Origin: Tenodera sinensis
Taxonomy: Eukaryota > Arthropoda > Insecta > Mantodea > Mantidae
Assembly: GCA_030765045.1 (NCBI GenBank)
Contig: CM060963.1
Location: forward strand, 96,839,176 to 96,903,175
DNA length: 64,000 nucleotides
Reading direction: 5' to 3'
The translations under genes were made by a program, and so were the position numbers. Positions within the stretch are counted from its first letter, which is position 1; every line of letters begins with the position of its first letter. Of the stretch, positions 10,660 to 22,382 are shown piece by piece. The notes beneath the pieces were generated by a model. It was not told the DNA's origin and searched no databases. It saw only the letters and a program-made list of their open reading frames with translations.

Positions 10660-11141
10660 CATCATGAAGCAGGCTGGTGCTTCAGCCGAAGTGAAACACA
10701 ATCGAGGCAAACCTTTAAAAAGTGGCGAAAGGCGAATGATCGCGCATTGTTTCGCAGTGCTTAAAGAAAGAAACCCGGAATCGTCTATCAAAAACATTGA
10801 GAAAGAAACTGGTGATCTCCTTGGTGTTTTCGCAAGTAGTGTACATTGTGTTAGAATGGAACAGTAGGCATCCCGAACTCTAAGAACACCGGGAAAATCG
10901 CGTAAATGCAAACAGCGCGTGGAGGAATGCATCGATTTTTATGAAAAGTGCTACACGCAGTAAAGTTCATAATTATTTTTTCAGAATTGAACCGCCGACT
11001 GCAAATAAAATTTTGCATGCAGTAAATTCTGACACAGACTTGCCGAATTTTTCACGAAGTACTCTCCATCGGTTGCTGATAGATATTGGATTGAAATTTC
11101 AAAAGCGAGGGCGGAAATCAGTTATATTGAACAGAAGTTGA
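10660..11141 (+). pseudogene. DDE_3-type transposase N-terminal part, broken
   Basis: Frames in order give an N-terminal GERRMIAHCFAVLKERNPES helix-turn-helix-like region. There follows a basic RTPGKSRKCKQRV stretch after a stop. PPTANKILHAVNSDTDLPNF and SRSTLHRLLIDIGLKFQKRG come next, to 11141. The last block closely parallels the relic at 34515-35284 (PPT...NSDETLPNFSRAALSRFL), so both derive from one transposase family. The catalytic domain is absent here. The hAT element's right target duplication lies about 15 bp upstream of the first methionine. Confidence 0.75.
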
Positions 11142-11490
11142 ACTTCTGCAGTAATCCGATTAAAGATAACCATTATTTTACTGCATTATTCTGTTAATAT
11201 TCCAACTCATAGATTTAATAAGTTATGTGTAAACCAACTCTATTTATTGTCTAGAAGTTAGCGCTGTTATATATACTGCTAGTGTTGCAAAACTTATGTG
11301 CGTACCTGTAGGTTTAACACGTGGCGAGTTGAGTCAGCTCCACCTTGTTGTTTACAGCAGGACTGAACTAGCCTGACATATGGTATACTGACTATTAGCT
11401 ATGTTGTCTGCACTGGTCAGAGTTTGAATGTGGAAGCAATGACCGTCCAGAGGCTCCAGAGGCAGTTCGAGTCGAGTGGGGAAGCTTATT
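11142..11490. other. No gene seen
   Basis: Spacer between the DDE relic and the 3' end of a minus-strand LINE. I see no motif. Confidence 0.5.
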
Positions 11491-11494
11491 CCCC

Positions 11495-12305
11495 CACCCG
11501 AAGTGTCTTTACCGCAGTACCTAGCCGTTATACGGCTTTACCTGCGCGATAGTATGGTGTTTTGGTCTACATGGATTTAAACTCTGGGAATGTTTGGGAT
11601 CAGGGGTATTTATAGGGGCAAGATGGATAGTTGGTAGGGATTGGTCCATGAACGGGCAGTGCCCATACATGCTGATTGGCTGGTTAGTCAATCAGGTGAC
11701 GCGCTAATCTCCTCCAGGTTCTGGCCGTCAGTCACTCACTGAGAGGTGATCTGAGTTAGGCGTTTTACTCTGTTTTAAGTACAGATATTCATTTTGCCTT
11801 TCCCATCTTCGAAAATTAGCCCGTTGGACTTAAGATGTCCTTCGGCAATTTTTTAGATGGTAGTCGGCGAGGCTCTCTCTGGTCATATTGTCCCAGAGTG
11901 TTCACCAGTGGATTAGGGTGGTTCTGGAGTTTGTTGTACATTGTTCGAGCGCGGGTTTTAATCACGTCGACAATGTACGGGATGCCGGAATGTTCGTGAA
12001 GGATGTGGGCAGGAAATCACCAACCAGTGTCATAGATCATCCTTAATGCCCGATTCTGCAACGTCTGGAGTCTGATGAAGGTGGACTTTGCCACCACTCC
12101 CCAGATCTCACATCCGTACAGGACCGCAATGACCGTTACGACGTTGGCGCTCTCATATAGTGGGCGCTGACTAAGGTGATGATTGGTTCGCATCGGTTGG
12201 TGGGCCGGATGTAGGCGGAGTTTTATTATCTTAACGCAAAGCATGGCCTCTGGTACATCCCGCCACCACTGACAACATAGGAAACCATTCTGCACCATCA
12301 ATCGA
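11495..12305 (-). mobile_element. jockey-like LINE, 3' part (copy C)
   Basis: The minus strand encodes the end of a non-LTR retrotransposon ORF2. VTVIAVLYGCEIWGVVAK, FIRLQTLQNRALRMIYDTGW and, after a frameshift, ILHEHSGIPYIVDVIKTRA and NKLQNHPNPLVNTLGQYDQ cover 11840-12180. The 3' UTR runs to about 11495 and shares a GTACCTAGCC block with the 3' UTRs of the copies at 12430-15130 and 18716-22382. It is therefore a related but distinct subfamily. It is 5'-truncated within the RT. Confidence 0.8.
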
Positions 12306-12429
12306 CATTTACACCAAAGCTTGTAAAGTTAGACAACACCTGTTAAACCATACGGGTAAATCCGTACTAAACGGATAGGTACCGTGGTCCCTTTACCATC
12401 CGTCTGGGTTAACCCAGGCAACTTGAACC

Positions 12430-15130
12430 TACTCCTGGACTCCTGTACTCCCTGGCTCTGCTACAGTCGCACTAGCAACCAGTGGGAGCGCGGGCACTAC
12501 CGCCTCATCAGCGAAGACCCAAGCCTCGTCGCGCACGGGCCGAGAGGTCCAACATTCCATCCGGCCCGCGGCAGACATCCTGGATATCATGATCACCAAA
12601 AACATGTCATTGCACTTTAACCTCTCGGCAGTAAATGAGCTGGATTCCGACCATGACCCAGTCGTGGTGGATTCCACAGTTGCCATGCCAGCTCTCCTAA
12701 ACTCAGACTGGACACATGAGACCGACTGGGATGCAGCAGTCCTAGAACTTAACCGATCCGTCGACCCTCGACCATGCATCGATGATCTCAAAGCGTTGGA
12801 CGCGGCAGCGGCGTATTTTTCCCACCAGGTCCTAAATGCGATACGCGCACACACTCACCGTATTCCCACCAATAGCCCTGATCCGAGAACCACACCTATA
12901 GAACTCCGGGAGTTGCTAAAAGCCATGACAGCGCTTCCGCCATCCCAGGATAGGAGCAGTATACCAGAAGTTCAAAACCCTGGCTAGGCGACTGCTCCGT
13001 GCGCACAGAACAACAGCCTGGGAAAACATTCTTCAGAATGTAAACCTTCAAAAAAAGAAACCATCGCGGATTATAAGGTTCTTGAGGAAGGACAAGACCA
13101 AATACCAGCATTCCTTACATGACACTCGTGTGCGGCTCGCGTTTGAGCCAGACGAGAAAGCCACTGTGTTTGCGAACCACCTTGAGGTACAGTTCGAACC
13201 CCGGGAGGACGGAATATGTGGAAGCGACCGTGGATTACCTCTATGAGGAACCATGGCAGCTACACGAGGAGATCCAAATTCCCATAATCACCCCGAAAGC
13301 GGTGATCTCCGAAATTCGTAGCCTAAACCCAAATAAATCCCCTGGACATGACGGCGTCACGGCGCTCATGCTCCTATCCAAAAGGGCTGTCGTCCGCTTT
13401 ACGCGGATTTTCAATGCATGCCTACGTCTTCGCCACTTTCCGGCATGATGGAAGCAGGCGAGGGTGGTGTGCATTTTGAAACCCGGCAAGAACCCAGTCT
13501 TCTCTAACAACTACTGCTTCATCAGCATTCTCCCAACCGTCTCAAAAGTTTTTGAGTGGTTGCTCCTCACCCACCTAACGCCTCTTTTTGAGGAAAGGCA
13601 ACTCCTACCGGATAACCAGTTTGGTTTTCGTCGGGGTCACTCCACAATCACGCAGTTACTGCATGTGGCCGAGAAGGTTGCCCTGAGATTTTAGGAAAAC
13701 TTTAAGGCCATAACGCTTCTGCTGGATGTGGAACAGGCCTTCGCCACAAACTGACACCAAGGCCTACTGTACAAACTAAAGCAGGCAAACATCCCTCTCT
13801 CATACCTCGCACTGACTAGCAGCTTCCTTCAGGGCCGCATTTTTAGAGTGAGAGTGGAAGGAAAACTGTCTACAGTAAGAGAAATAGCGGCAGGAGTCCC
13901 AGAGGGCAGTGTACTCTCCCCACTACTCTTCGCAGCATACATGTCTGATTTCCCAGGAACAACACACTGCGACATACCAGTATGCGGACGATGTACTCAT
14001 CATGGCACAAAACAAGAATGTGCGATATCTCACTCCCCTTCAACGACAACTCAATGTCGTTGGCCGCTGGAGTGAGAAGTGGAGAATGGCTATTAGTCGG
14101 GGGAAAAGCTCCGCACTCCTCCTTGGTAAGGTTCGCCAATGGCGACCGGAACGGTCACTTCGACTCAGGTGGAGCAATATCCCATGGGTAACCTCCGTCA
14201 AATACTTAGGCGTTCTCCTCGATTGCGGACTGACATACGCTCCTCACGTCCTAGCAAAGGCCGGACTCGTCCACGCTGCACTCGGACAGCTTTACCCTAT
14301 CCTCCGTTCCACCGTGCCCACTTACCTAAAACTATGCATTTACCGGGCAATCATCCCGCCATTGATCTTGTATGACTGCGAAGCCTGGGGATCGGCGGCA
14401 CCCTCCACCATACGCAAGCTGCAGACTGTGCAGAACAGGGCGTTATATATGATACCCGGCGTAGATTCCCGTCTTACATCCTTCACAACCACTCCAGACT
14501 ACCCTACATCATGGACTTGGTGAGGGAGCGATCCCAAGCCATGCACACCAAACTGAGTTCCCACACCAACCAACTGGTACGGACACTAGGTCAATACGAC
14601 CACAGAGCACCCCGTAGAAGGAAAAGTTACCGCCTGCCTAAAGACACCCTTGGGTAACGGTAATACCTCTCCCATTTTCTAATACTTATACACCCCAACA
14701 CATATTCCTGCCCCTTTCTGCATCCAAAGTTAGGTATGCAGGAAGAAACCATACCCACAGAAATGGGCGTCGCGAATGGGGGGCAAGGGGTGCCGCGGCC
14801 CCCCCTTGGAGGTTGGTGAACTTAATGTGCAATCAATTACGGACTATTAAACTATTATTTTAATTTAGAACAATTGTTATTTAGCACAAATCAATACGGT
14901 TAACTGCAACAATATAAATTTTGACAATAAAATGATGAATTAATAATATGTGATTGCAAAGTTCCAACATGTGGCCCCCCCTGGAAAAAATGTCTGCTGA
15001 CGCTCATGCCCACAGACACAAAAGTTTGAACATATTTGAACACCTTCTATACTGCGCAGATAAAGTTGCACTGAGCGCCTAGGTGCTGTGCAGATAAACA
15101 TACCGTACAGGAGAACCTGTACTACCTGTT
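12430..15130 (+). mobile_element. jockey-like LINE, copy A (5'-truncated)
   Basis: It starts inside the endonuclease domain (NQWERGHYRLISEDPSLVAH near 12480) and keeps HDPVVVDSTVAM, the linker and most of the RT. Visible RT motifs are NKSPGHDGV (13340), YLKQANIP-type thumb sequence, PEGSVLSPLLFAAYMSDF (13900), QYADDVLIMAQNK (13975) and KYLGVLLDCGLTY (14200). CEAWGSAAPSTIRKLQTVQN lies near 14380. There are in-frame stops and frameshifts (e.g. near 12985, 13448, 13692, 13970). The 3' UTR ends near 15130 with TACCGTACAGGAGAACCTG, as in copy B. A hAT-type MITE interrupts the 3' UTR. Confidence 0.9.
14762..15008. mobile_element. 247-bp hAT-type MITE in LINE copy A
   Basis: The insert is flanked by an exact 8-bp duplication CCCACAGA (14754-14761 and 15009-15016). 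It has imperfect inverted ends (AATGGGCGTCGCG / complement of GCTGACGCTCATG), with G-tracts/C-tracts just inside. The paralogous LINE copy B lacks it: near 18820-18865 its 3' UTR runs straight from GGAAGAAG to GACACAAAAA. That gives an independent empty site. It is non-coding and AT-rich in the middle. Confidence 0.85.
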
Positions 15131-15354
15131 CTCGAATGCTAGAATGTTGGGGTTTTATTACAGCTGTCGCGTGTGTCTGAAAGGTTATCTAAGACCGGTA
15201 TCCATGCCTAATGTACACGGAGAGCTTCTTCCTTTCGATTGAAGTTGTCTCTGTGTTTGTAGATTTCTAAGGCTTTCCTTTGTAGTCGGCCGTAGTAGTT
15301 AACTGTAGAGGAGAGGACTCGGGTTTCTTTAAAGTTGACATCATGGCCGAATAA

Positions 15355-15485
15355 TAAGGCTTACCTGGAAGATGCCAAGAGCAGTACATGGCGAAACGTC
15401 GGTATCTACAATGCCTTCTAGACCAAGTCCAAAAGAAACAAACATAGCTAATAGTCAGGACACCGCCCATGAAAGCCTAAGTTTA
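15355..15485 (+). mobile_element. Penelope-like relic with hammerhead-like core
   Basis: GATGCCA...TGGCGAAACGTC (15370-15400) forms a short stem followed by GAAACGTC. About 80 bp downstream comes CCGCCCATGAAAGCCT. The same GAAACGTC plus (G)CCnTGAAAGCCT pairing recurs at 25970-26190 and near 42918-42976. It is a short degraded scrap; the CTGATGA box is degenerate here. Assignment to Penelope-like pLTR sequence is inference. Confidence 0.45.
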
Positions 15486-15867
15486 TACATCAACTGCTAC
15501 TTCTCGCATTGCATGTTTAGCACTTCCGTCTTTCCAGTAGCACAATAACAAAAACAAAAGGTAATAAAAATATGTGATATAGATCAAAGTATTAGCACGA
15601 GTATAGGTCAGTATGTGCAATTTTGTTTGGTTACATCAAAAGACCGGTCTCAGTTTTATTTTCAATTGAAGATTAAAAGTTAGATATTTTTTTTTAACTA
15701 TTGTGGTTTTAATAGTCTATTAATATATATTAGCATTATTATTCTAAATCATAGTTGAATGTTATTACCACATTGTTTATGTGAATACGTAGATATAATA
15801 AAAGCAAAGAAGAAGAAACATGACAAACCACGGCTTGTGTAAAAGGAGGTGACACTCCATATTCGCA
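15486..15867. other. No gene seen
   Basis: AT-rich spacer without motifs. Confidence 0.5.
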
Positions 15868-16040
15868 AAAGAGGGCACATGAGGAGAGGTGGTGGGGGAG
15901 CAAAGGACTAGAAGTGTTATCAGAACTCGGAGGCAGTTACATATACAACGCATTGCACTTATTACAGCAGGTGGAACAATGACCCCCTCCCCACTTCTCT
16001 ATTATGCAAGTGGGCTGGTCAGTGCTGTTGCGCACTGTGC
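15868..16040. repeat. Dispersed repeat, copy 2
   Basis: Counterpart of the repeat at 3150-3342. Both share CAGAACTC.GGCAGT and CTATTATGCAAGTGGGC in the same order and orientation. The flanking frame 15889-16185 has no recognisable domain. Confidence 0.6.
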
Positions 16041-16374
16041 TTCACATTTTCAACAAGTCTTATTAAGAGTTCTTTTTACATTCCTACCGAATTATGACAT
16101 GGCTGCACTAATTCACACGGGAGCGCTTCGACTTACGTACGTATCATTAGTGAAGAGCAGTGAAGGTGGAATTAAGTTGAACGTATAGCAGACTCCATTG
16201 TCGGTGACCAGAGGATTAAAAATACTTCTGCAGCTCATCTGATTACCACTCCACTGGCATACGTCATCCAGGAACACGTCATCATAATCAGGAGCAACCT
16301 GCAATCATAATCCTCATATAACAACTATTCCATCATCCAACTATTTCACAAAATTGGAACTTTATGCATTAGGA

Positions 16375-16565
16375 TAAAACTAAAAGTATTACGTCTACAT
16401 CCACGTGACTTTGTCTAGATACTCTTGTACAACTATTCTTACAAGCGCTTATTTTTCTATCTACTTCACGTTGAGATAGACATTTGTAGAAATGTTTAAT
16501 TACACATTTCTTTGCAGGTACTCCCGTGGACAAAAAATGAGTTATGGCATGAACGCATATGTATA

Positions 16566-16623
<58 letters not shown>

Positions 16624-17400
16624 GCACGCACACGCACGCACGCACACACACACACACGCACGCACGCACACACACGCACGCACACACACATGACAGACAC
16701 ATTATACCAGCTTGTTCATAACTGCAAGTTACTTGGTAGTCACAGAGTTAGTAGTTCTCTGTCGTTAAGGTAACCTGGTGTTCCAGGCATGACTCTCCCT
16801 TCTTCTTCTTGTTCTTCTTCTTATTCTTGTTCTTCTTCTTTTTTGGGTCCACGTGTGTACAATGGAAAGAGGAGAATAAAGTAGTATTAAGCGATAGTCA
16901 AGACTTTCAAGAGCGGGTCGCTTCTGAAATTCCATTGTCTTTGCATGACCAGGAATAAAAAAAAGCAACAAAAAGGAATGATGACTTCCCATTTGAAAAC
17001 AGAATAAGTATTAGAAAATTCAAAACAATTACAAGGAATATTTCGAAAATGGTTCTTTCCGCAAAACATGTTATCTGATAAAAGGCGCTTGCTTTAGTGA
17101 GATCTAAATTTTCTGTGGAATAAGACTTTGTTTATTTCTTACGGTGTAACAGTTAAGCAAAATACATTCAGAATGAACAGGACTTAAGAGGATATTCCAC
17201 TGAAATTCAGTATATATTTAATTTGTTTTGAAAATATCTTAAGCTTAAGGTATTTTAACAAAAACCATTATAGCCGTTTCTTTTGGAGAAAAGAAAACAT
17301 TTTGTAATTTTTTCTTTGTAAAGGATAGTTTGAGGTGCAGGGATTTTCGTCTAAATGTTTGTGCCACCCTTGAAACAAAAAGTATGAAACAATAAAATAA
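16375..17400 (+). repeat. Old copy of the ~0.85-kb AT-rich repeat family
   Basis: Despite heavy divergence it follows the same order as the copies at 36-42 kb. It has CACGTGACTTTGTCTA..ACTCTTGTAC with ATTCTTACAA (16395-16445), TTGCAGGTAC, a CA tract, an ACAAGGAATATTTCG block (17030), GTAAAGGATAGTTTGAGG (17320) and GTGCCACCCTTGAAA (17360). It is non-coding. Confidence 0.6.
16567..16691. repeat. (CA)n / (CGCA)n microsatellite
   Basis: Pure CA for about 50 bp, then mixed CGCA and CA blocks. It sits inside the old repeat copy 16375-17400. Open frames across it are compositional. Confidence 0.97.
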
Positions 17401-17682
17401 TTATTTCCTATCTGCTCCTCTTTGTGTTAAAAATTATATATGTAAATGTTGCAAACGCATACTAGTTGTCTGTTATTTGTATGTATAACGAGCAAAGCGT
17501 TTTGGAAAATATTATAGGTATTATAACATGTTTGTCACAGAATCACATATTCGGTCACTGTGACATTCCATGTCGAAGGATAATCAATGTAAAGGAAAAC
17601 GTTTTTACGCTATTCAAAAATATTTTTCTTATTAGCTTTATGGAGACCAACATTAACATTAATCCTGAGACAATAATAATTA

Positions 17683-17686
<4 letters not shown>

Positions 17687-17736
<50 letters not shown>

Positions 17737-17749
17737 GTCTCTCTCTCTC
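17687..17749. repeat. (CT)n microsatellite
   Basis: CT dinucleotides with two CTGT interruptions near the right end. Confidence 0.97.
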
Positions 17750-17974
17750 ATAAACCAGGTCCAACTTGCAACGATTCTCGGCAGTTGTACTAGCCCAAGC
17801 TTCTTACTTTCTGGTGTATAATTTAAGATATCTTGTTTTGGCACTATGTTTAGCGAAAATGCGAAATAAATAAAATAAAAAACTAAGATATCAGAAACAA
17901 TTTTACTCGGTCTGCTTCCTTGTACTATGAAATAAGAACTCCAATTATAAACAAACAAGCAGTCCTAGTAACAT

Positions 17975-18715
17975 TAGAGGTTAAAAATGACCAGCTCTGC
18001 ACTATGGAAAGAAATTGTACAAGAACTAGAGAGGCGATGAATAACTCCATATCTGATTAATTTAATCTGTAGCTACCTGGATAATAGAGAAATACAGGTA
18101 AGAGAGGAAGCTAAAATGAACATGACATGCGGTGTTCCATACTGTGGAACATATACTACGACGGAGTGCTAAAAAGGGAAATGGGGAACAAATAACAATA
18201 GTGTGCTATGCAGATGACCTTGCCCTAGTAATATGTGGTGAAAATAGAGGTATCTTGGAAGACCGGATAGGATGGGTTTTAAAGAGAGTCCAGTCTTGGA
18301 TGGCAGGGAAAGGGCTTACATTAGCGCCACAAAAAACAGAGGCTGTAATCTTAGTAGGCCCAAGAACCATAAGAGAGGTCAAAGTTAACATTGACGATAT
18401 CATTGTGCATGACATCAAAGAGAAATGTAAGTTACCTTGGTATACAGATGGGTCATAACTTAAGCATGTCGAAGCATATACAAAGTATAGCAGAGAAAGC
18501 AGAAATGGTCGTGGCAGCTCTGAGCCGATTGGTGCCAAATGTGGGAGGGCCTAAGGCTGGCAAACGACGTATTCTGGGCAGTGTAGCTAACTCCATTATT
18601 TTATACGGAGCGGAACCCGGGGGGGGGGGTGAGGGATTGGATAGACAGGGCCACACACAGGAAGCTTATAGAAAAGCCACATAGAAAGATTTCAATCAGA
18701 ATAGCAGCATTCCAG
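17975..18715 (+). mobile_element. R1-like LINE, part 1 (RT core)
   Basis: The plus strand shows ITPYLINLICSYLDNREIQV and EAKMNMTCGVP, then a small deletion, WNIYYDGVLKREMG in another frame, and the catalytic VCYADDLALVICGEN at about 18205. SWMAGKGLTLAPQKTEAVIL and, after a frameshift, YLGIQMGHNLSMSKHIQSIA and VANSIILYGAE follow. The order and the YADD-SWM...L.L...KTE spacing are those of R1/TRAS-type elements. The reading stops at HRKISIRIAAF (18710), where a jockey-like LINE is inserted, and resumes at 22383. Confidence 0.8.
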
Positions 18716-21700
18716 CATTCCAGAACAGGTCGTACAGGTTCTCCTGTACGGTATGTTTATTTGCAAAGCACCTAGCCGCCAATGCGACTTTATCTGTGCA
18801 GTAATGAAGGTGTTCTAATGTTTTCAAGTTTTTGTGTCTTTGGGCAATGACTTCTTCCTGTATACCTAGTTTTGGATGCAGGAAGGGGGCAGGAATAGGT
18901 GTTGGGGTAAGTATTGTTAGATGATGGGAGTGGTATTACCATTATCCAAGGACGTCCTTGGGTAGGCGGTAACTTTTCCTTCTACGAGGTGCTCTGTGGT
19001 CGTATTGACCTAGTGCCCGTACCAGCTGGTAGGCGTGGGAATTGAGTTTGGAGTGCATGGTTCGGGATCGCTCCGTTACCAAGTCCATGATGTAGGGTAG
19101 TCCGAAGTGGTTATGAAGGATGTAAGACGGGAATCTACGCCGGGTATCATATACAGTTCTTAACGCCCTATTCTACAGTGTCTGCAGTTTGCGTATGCTA
19201 GCAGGTGCCGCTGATCCCCGGGCTTAGCAGCCGTATAAGAACAATGGCGGGATGATTTCCCGGTAAATGCGTAGTTTTAGGTGAGGGGGCATGGTGGATC
19301 GGAAGATAGGGTAGAGCTGTCTGAGCGCCGCGTGACCGAGTCTGGTGTTTGCGCGGACGAGTGGAGCGTATGTTAGCCCGCGATCGAGTAGAACGCCTAA
19401 GTATTTGGCGGAGGTTACCCATGGGATATTTCTCCACCTGAGCCAAAGTGACCGTTCTGGCCGCCAGTGGCGAACCTTACCAAGGAGGAGTGCGGAGCTT
19501 TTCTCCGGACTAATAGCCATTCTCCACTTCTCACTCCAGCGGCCAACGGCATTGAGTTGTCGTTGAAGGGGCGTGAGACAATATCGCACATTCTTGTTTT
19601 GTGCCATGATGAGGACGTCGTCCGCATACTGGTATGTCGCAGTGTGTTGTTCCGTGGGAAATCGGACATGTATGCTGCGAAGTGTAGCGCGGAGAGTAAA
19701 TTGCCCTCTGGGACTGCTGCTACTATGTCTCTTAGTGTGGACAGTTTTCCTTCCACTTTCACTCTGAAAGTGCGGTCCTGAAGGAAGCTGCTAATTATTA
19801 TGAGATATGGGGGAGGGATGTTTGCCTGCTTTAATTTGTACAGTAGGCCTTGGTGCCAAGTTGTGGCGAATGCCTTTTCCACGTCCAGCAGAACTGCTAT
19901 GGTCTTGATGTTTGCCTGGAAACCCAGGGAAACCTTCTCGGCCACTCGCAGCTGCTGCATGGTCGTGGAATGACCCCGACGAAAACCAAACTTGTGATCC
20001 GGTAGGTGTTGCCTATCCTCAAAAAGAGGCGTTAGGCGGGTAAGGAGCAGCCGCTCAAAAACTTTTGAAACGGTTGAGAGGATGCTGATGGAGCGGTAGT
20101 TGTTAGGAAAGACTGGGTTCTTGCCCTGTTTCAAGATACACACCACCCTCGCCTCCTTCCTGAAAGCTTGAAAGTGACAGAGATGTAGGCATGCATTGAA
20201 AATTCAGGTCAAGCGGACGATAGCCTTTTTGGGTAGGTGCTGGAGCATGAACGCCATGACGCCATCGTGTCCAGGGGATTTATTTGGGTTTCGACTTTGA
20301 ATTTCGGAGATCACCGCTTTCGGGGTGATTATAGGAATTTGGATCTCCTCGTGTGGCCGCCGTGGTTCCTCATAGAGGTAATCCACGGTTGCTTCCACAA
20401 GTTCCGTAAAGTCTTCGTCTTGTGGTTCCTCCCGCGGTTCGAACTGTACCTCAAGGTGGTCCGCGAACACAGTGACTTTCTCGTCTGGCTCGAAGGCGAG
20501 CCACCCACGAGTGCCATGCAAGGGATGCTGGTATTGTGTCTTGTCCTTCCTCAAGGCCCTTATAATCCACCATGGTTTCTTTTCCTGAAGGTTTACATTC
20601 TGAAGAGTGTTTTCCCAGGCTGTTGTTCTGTTCGCACGGAGCAGTCGCCTAGCCAGGGTTTTGAACTTCTGGTATGCTGCTCCTATCCTGGGATGACGGA
20701 AACGCTGCCTTAGCTTCCGAACGTTGCCTTGGCTTTTAGCAACTGTCGGAGTTCTATAGGTAAGGTTCTAGGATCTGAGGTGTTGGTGGGAATACGGTGA
20801 GTGTGTGCGCGTACCGCATTTAGGATCTGGTGGGAAAAATCCGTCGCTGCCGCGTCCAACGCTTCGAGATCATCGATGCATGGTCGAGGGTCAACGGATC
20901 GGTTGAGTTCTAGGACTGCTGCATCCCAGTCGGTCTCATGTGTCCAGTCTGAGTTTAACAGAGCTGGCATGGCTACTGTGGAATCCACCACGACAGAGTC
21001 GTGGTCGGAATCCAGCTCATTAACTGCCGAGTGGTCAAAATACAATTACATGTTTTTGGTGATCATGATGTCTAAGACGTCAGGCCTTCCGCGGGCCGGA
21101 TGGAGTTGTTGTTTGTAGTGTTTAACGCCCGCTTTTACTACTACGGCACTACAGGCGGTAGGGCCGGATGGAATGTTGGACCTCTCGGCCCGTGCGCGAC
21201 AAGGTTGCTAGTGCGACTGTACCAGAGTCCATGCTTCGCGTTGAGATCTTCAGCGATGCAGACTACTGGGTGTAGGTTAAGGAGTGTGGTATAATCTGCT
21301 TCATAGAAGCGATGATCTGGTGGGTCATAAGCCGCAATCAACAACGTCTCCACACCGCCAATGGCAAGCCTAATGTCAGTAGCCTCCACGTGTTGAAGGG
21401 CAGGAAGAGGAAAAGGTGTGTGAGTGGTAATGCTTTTGATGAAGATAGCTGTACCACCGCCCTGTCGGCCGACCCGATCACACCGATGGGCGACGTAAGT
21501 TGGCAGCGAGAAGTTTATACCAGCATGCAGATGTGTTTCGGTAACCATGAGGATGTCGATCCCGTAGGATTGTACAAATTCTAGAATGCCTGGGTGTTGT
21601 TCCCTTACGCCATTAGCATTCCAGAAAGCGGCGCGTAATGGTCTACGCACAACACGGTAGGCCATTACTGGGAGGATTTTGGGAACAGCTGCTCTAGGGT

Positions 21701-22382
21701 TTGCAGTAGGATTTGGTGCTTTTGCAGGACGTCAACATTGTCGTCCGTCAGTTGTTGCATACACTTCCGCAGTATGGGAAGTGTCCGATTTATCATGTCC
21801 CCGAACCAGTTGGACAGGGTCCTAAATTCCTCTATGTCAGCCGAGGATATAGCGCTCCGAGTGGGGCCAATGGGACCTTCGGAGTAGTGCGTGCCGGTTT
21901 GGGTTGGGGCCGGGGTGGGTACCTCGACGGTTTGAGGTTCAGCACCAGATGTGGCCTCTCGCTCTACTAGAGCTGACCTCTGTCTTTCAGCCCTTCTTTC
22001 TGCTTTCCGCGAGAGGAGCGTGGAGGTGCAGTTACTTTCCCTTCCACGCTAGTGGCTGGTGCAATTTGCACAGCTTCAACTTATGCTGGTCCAGTTTGTA
22101 AAGCTTCAGCCTGCTGCACAATGTTTTCAGCCTCGCTAAGGGCGGCGGCGAAGCTCACTCTTGTGCGGACTGGTGCCACATTCTTTGCACCGCGGCGGCG
22201 GTTATCTGTAATTTTTGCCGCACTTCATGCTCCTTGTAGACACTTACATGGGGTTTGTGGCAATTGGCACATTCTTTTTTATCTGTGCCTTTGTCGCAGT
22301 TTGCAACAAGGCGTTCCCCCGCACAGCGCAGGCATGCGAGCGTTCGTTTACACACCTGACTGGAATGGTGGAAACAGTGGAT
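18716..22382 (-). mobile_element. jockey-like LINE, copy B
   Basis: Minus-strand order: the end of ORF1 with cysteine clusters (C.RC.G, NC, C.NCHKPH; 22160-22380), then ORF2. Its endonuclease (about 21665-21190) carries FWNANGV, VTETHL and a damaged DLNAKH. The linker and RT follow (20554-19224), with NKSPGHDGVMAFML, PDHKFGFRRGHSTT, VPEGNLLSALHFAAYMSDF and MAQNKNVRY; the catalytic YADD box is displaced by a frameshift (HTSMRTTSSS in its place). The 3' UTR ends near 18725. It is a close relative of copy A in opposite orientation and lacks A's 3' MITE. It carries its own SINE fragment at 21105-21160. It interrupts an R1-like LINE. Confidence 0.9.
21105..21160 (-). mobile_element. 3' fragment of SINE-A inserted in LINE copy B
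   Basis: A 56-bp insert starting GTTGTTGTTTGTAGTG is identical in plan to the 3' end of the full SINE at 50891-51131 (AACGCCCGCTTTTACTAC). It is flanked by a 12-bp duplication GGGCCGGATGGA (21093-21104 and 21161-21172). LINE copy A carries the uninterrupted site near 12558-12569, so this is a clean retrotransposition of a severely 5'-truncated SINE. Confidence 0.9.

Noticed and set aside
20237..20713. 158-codon plus frame
   Set aside because: Antisense shadow of the jockey-like LINE copy B RT/linker region.
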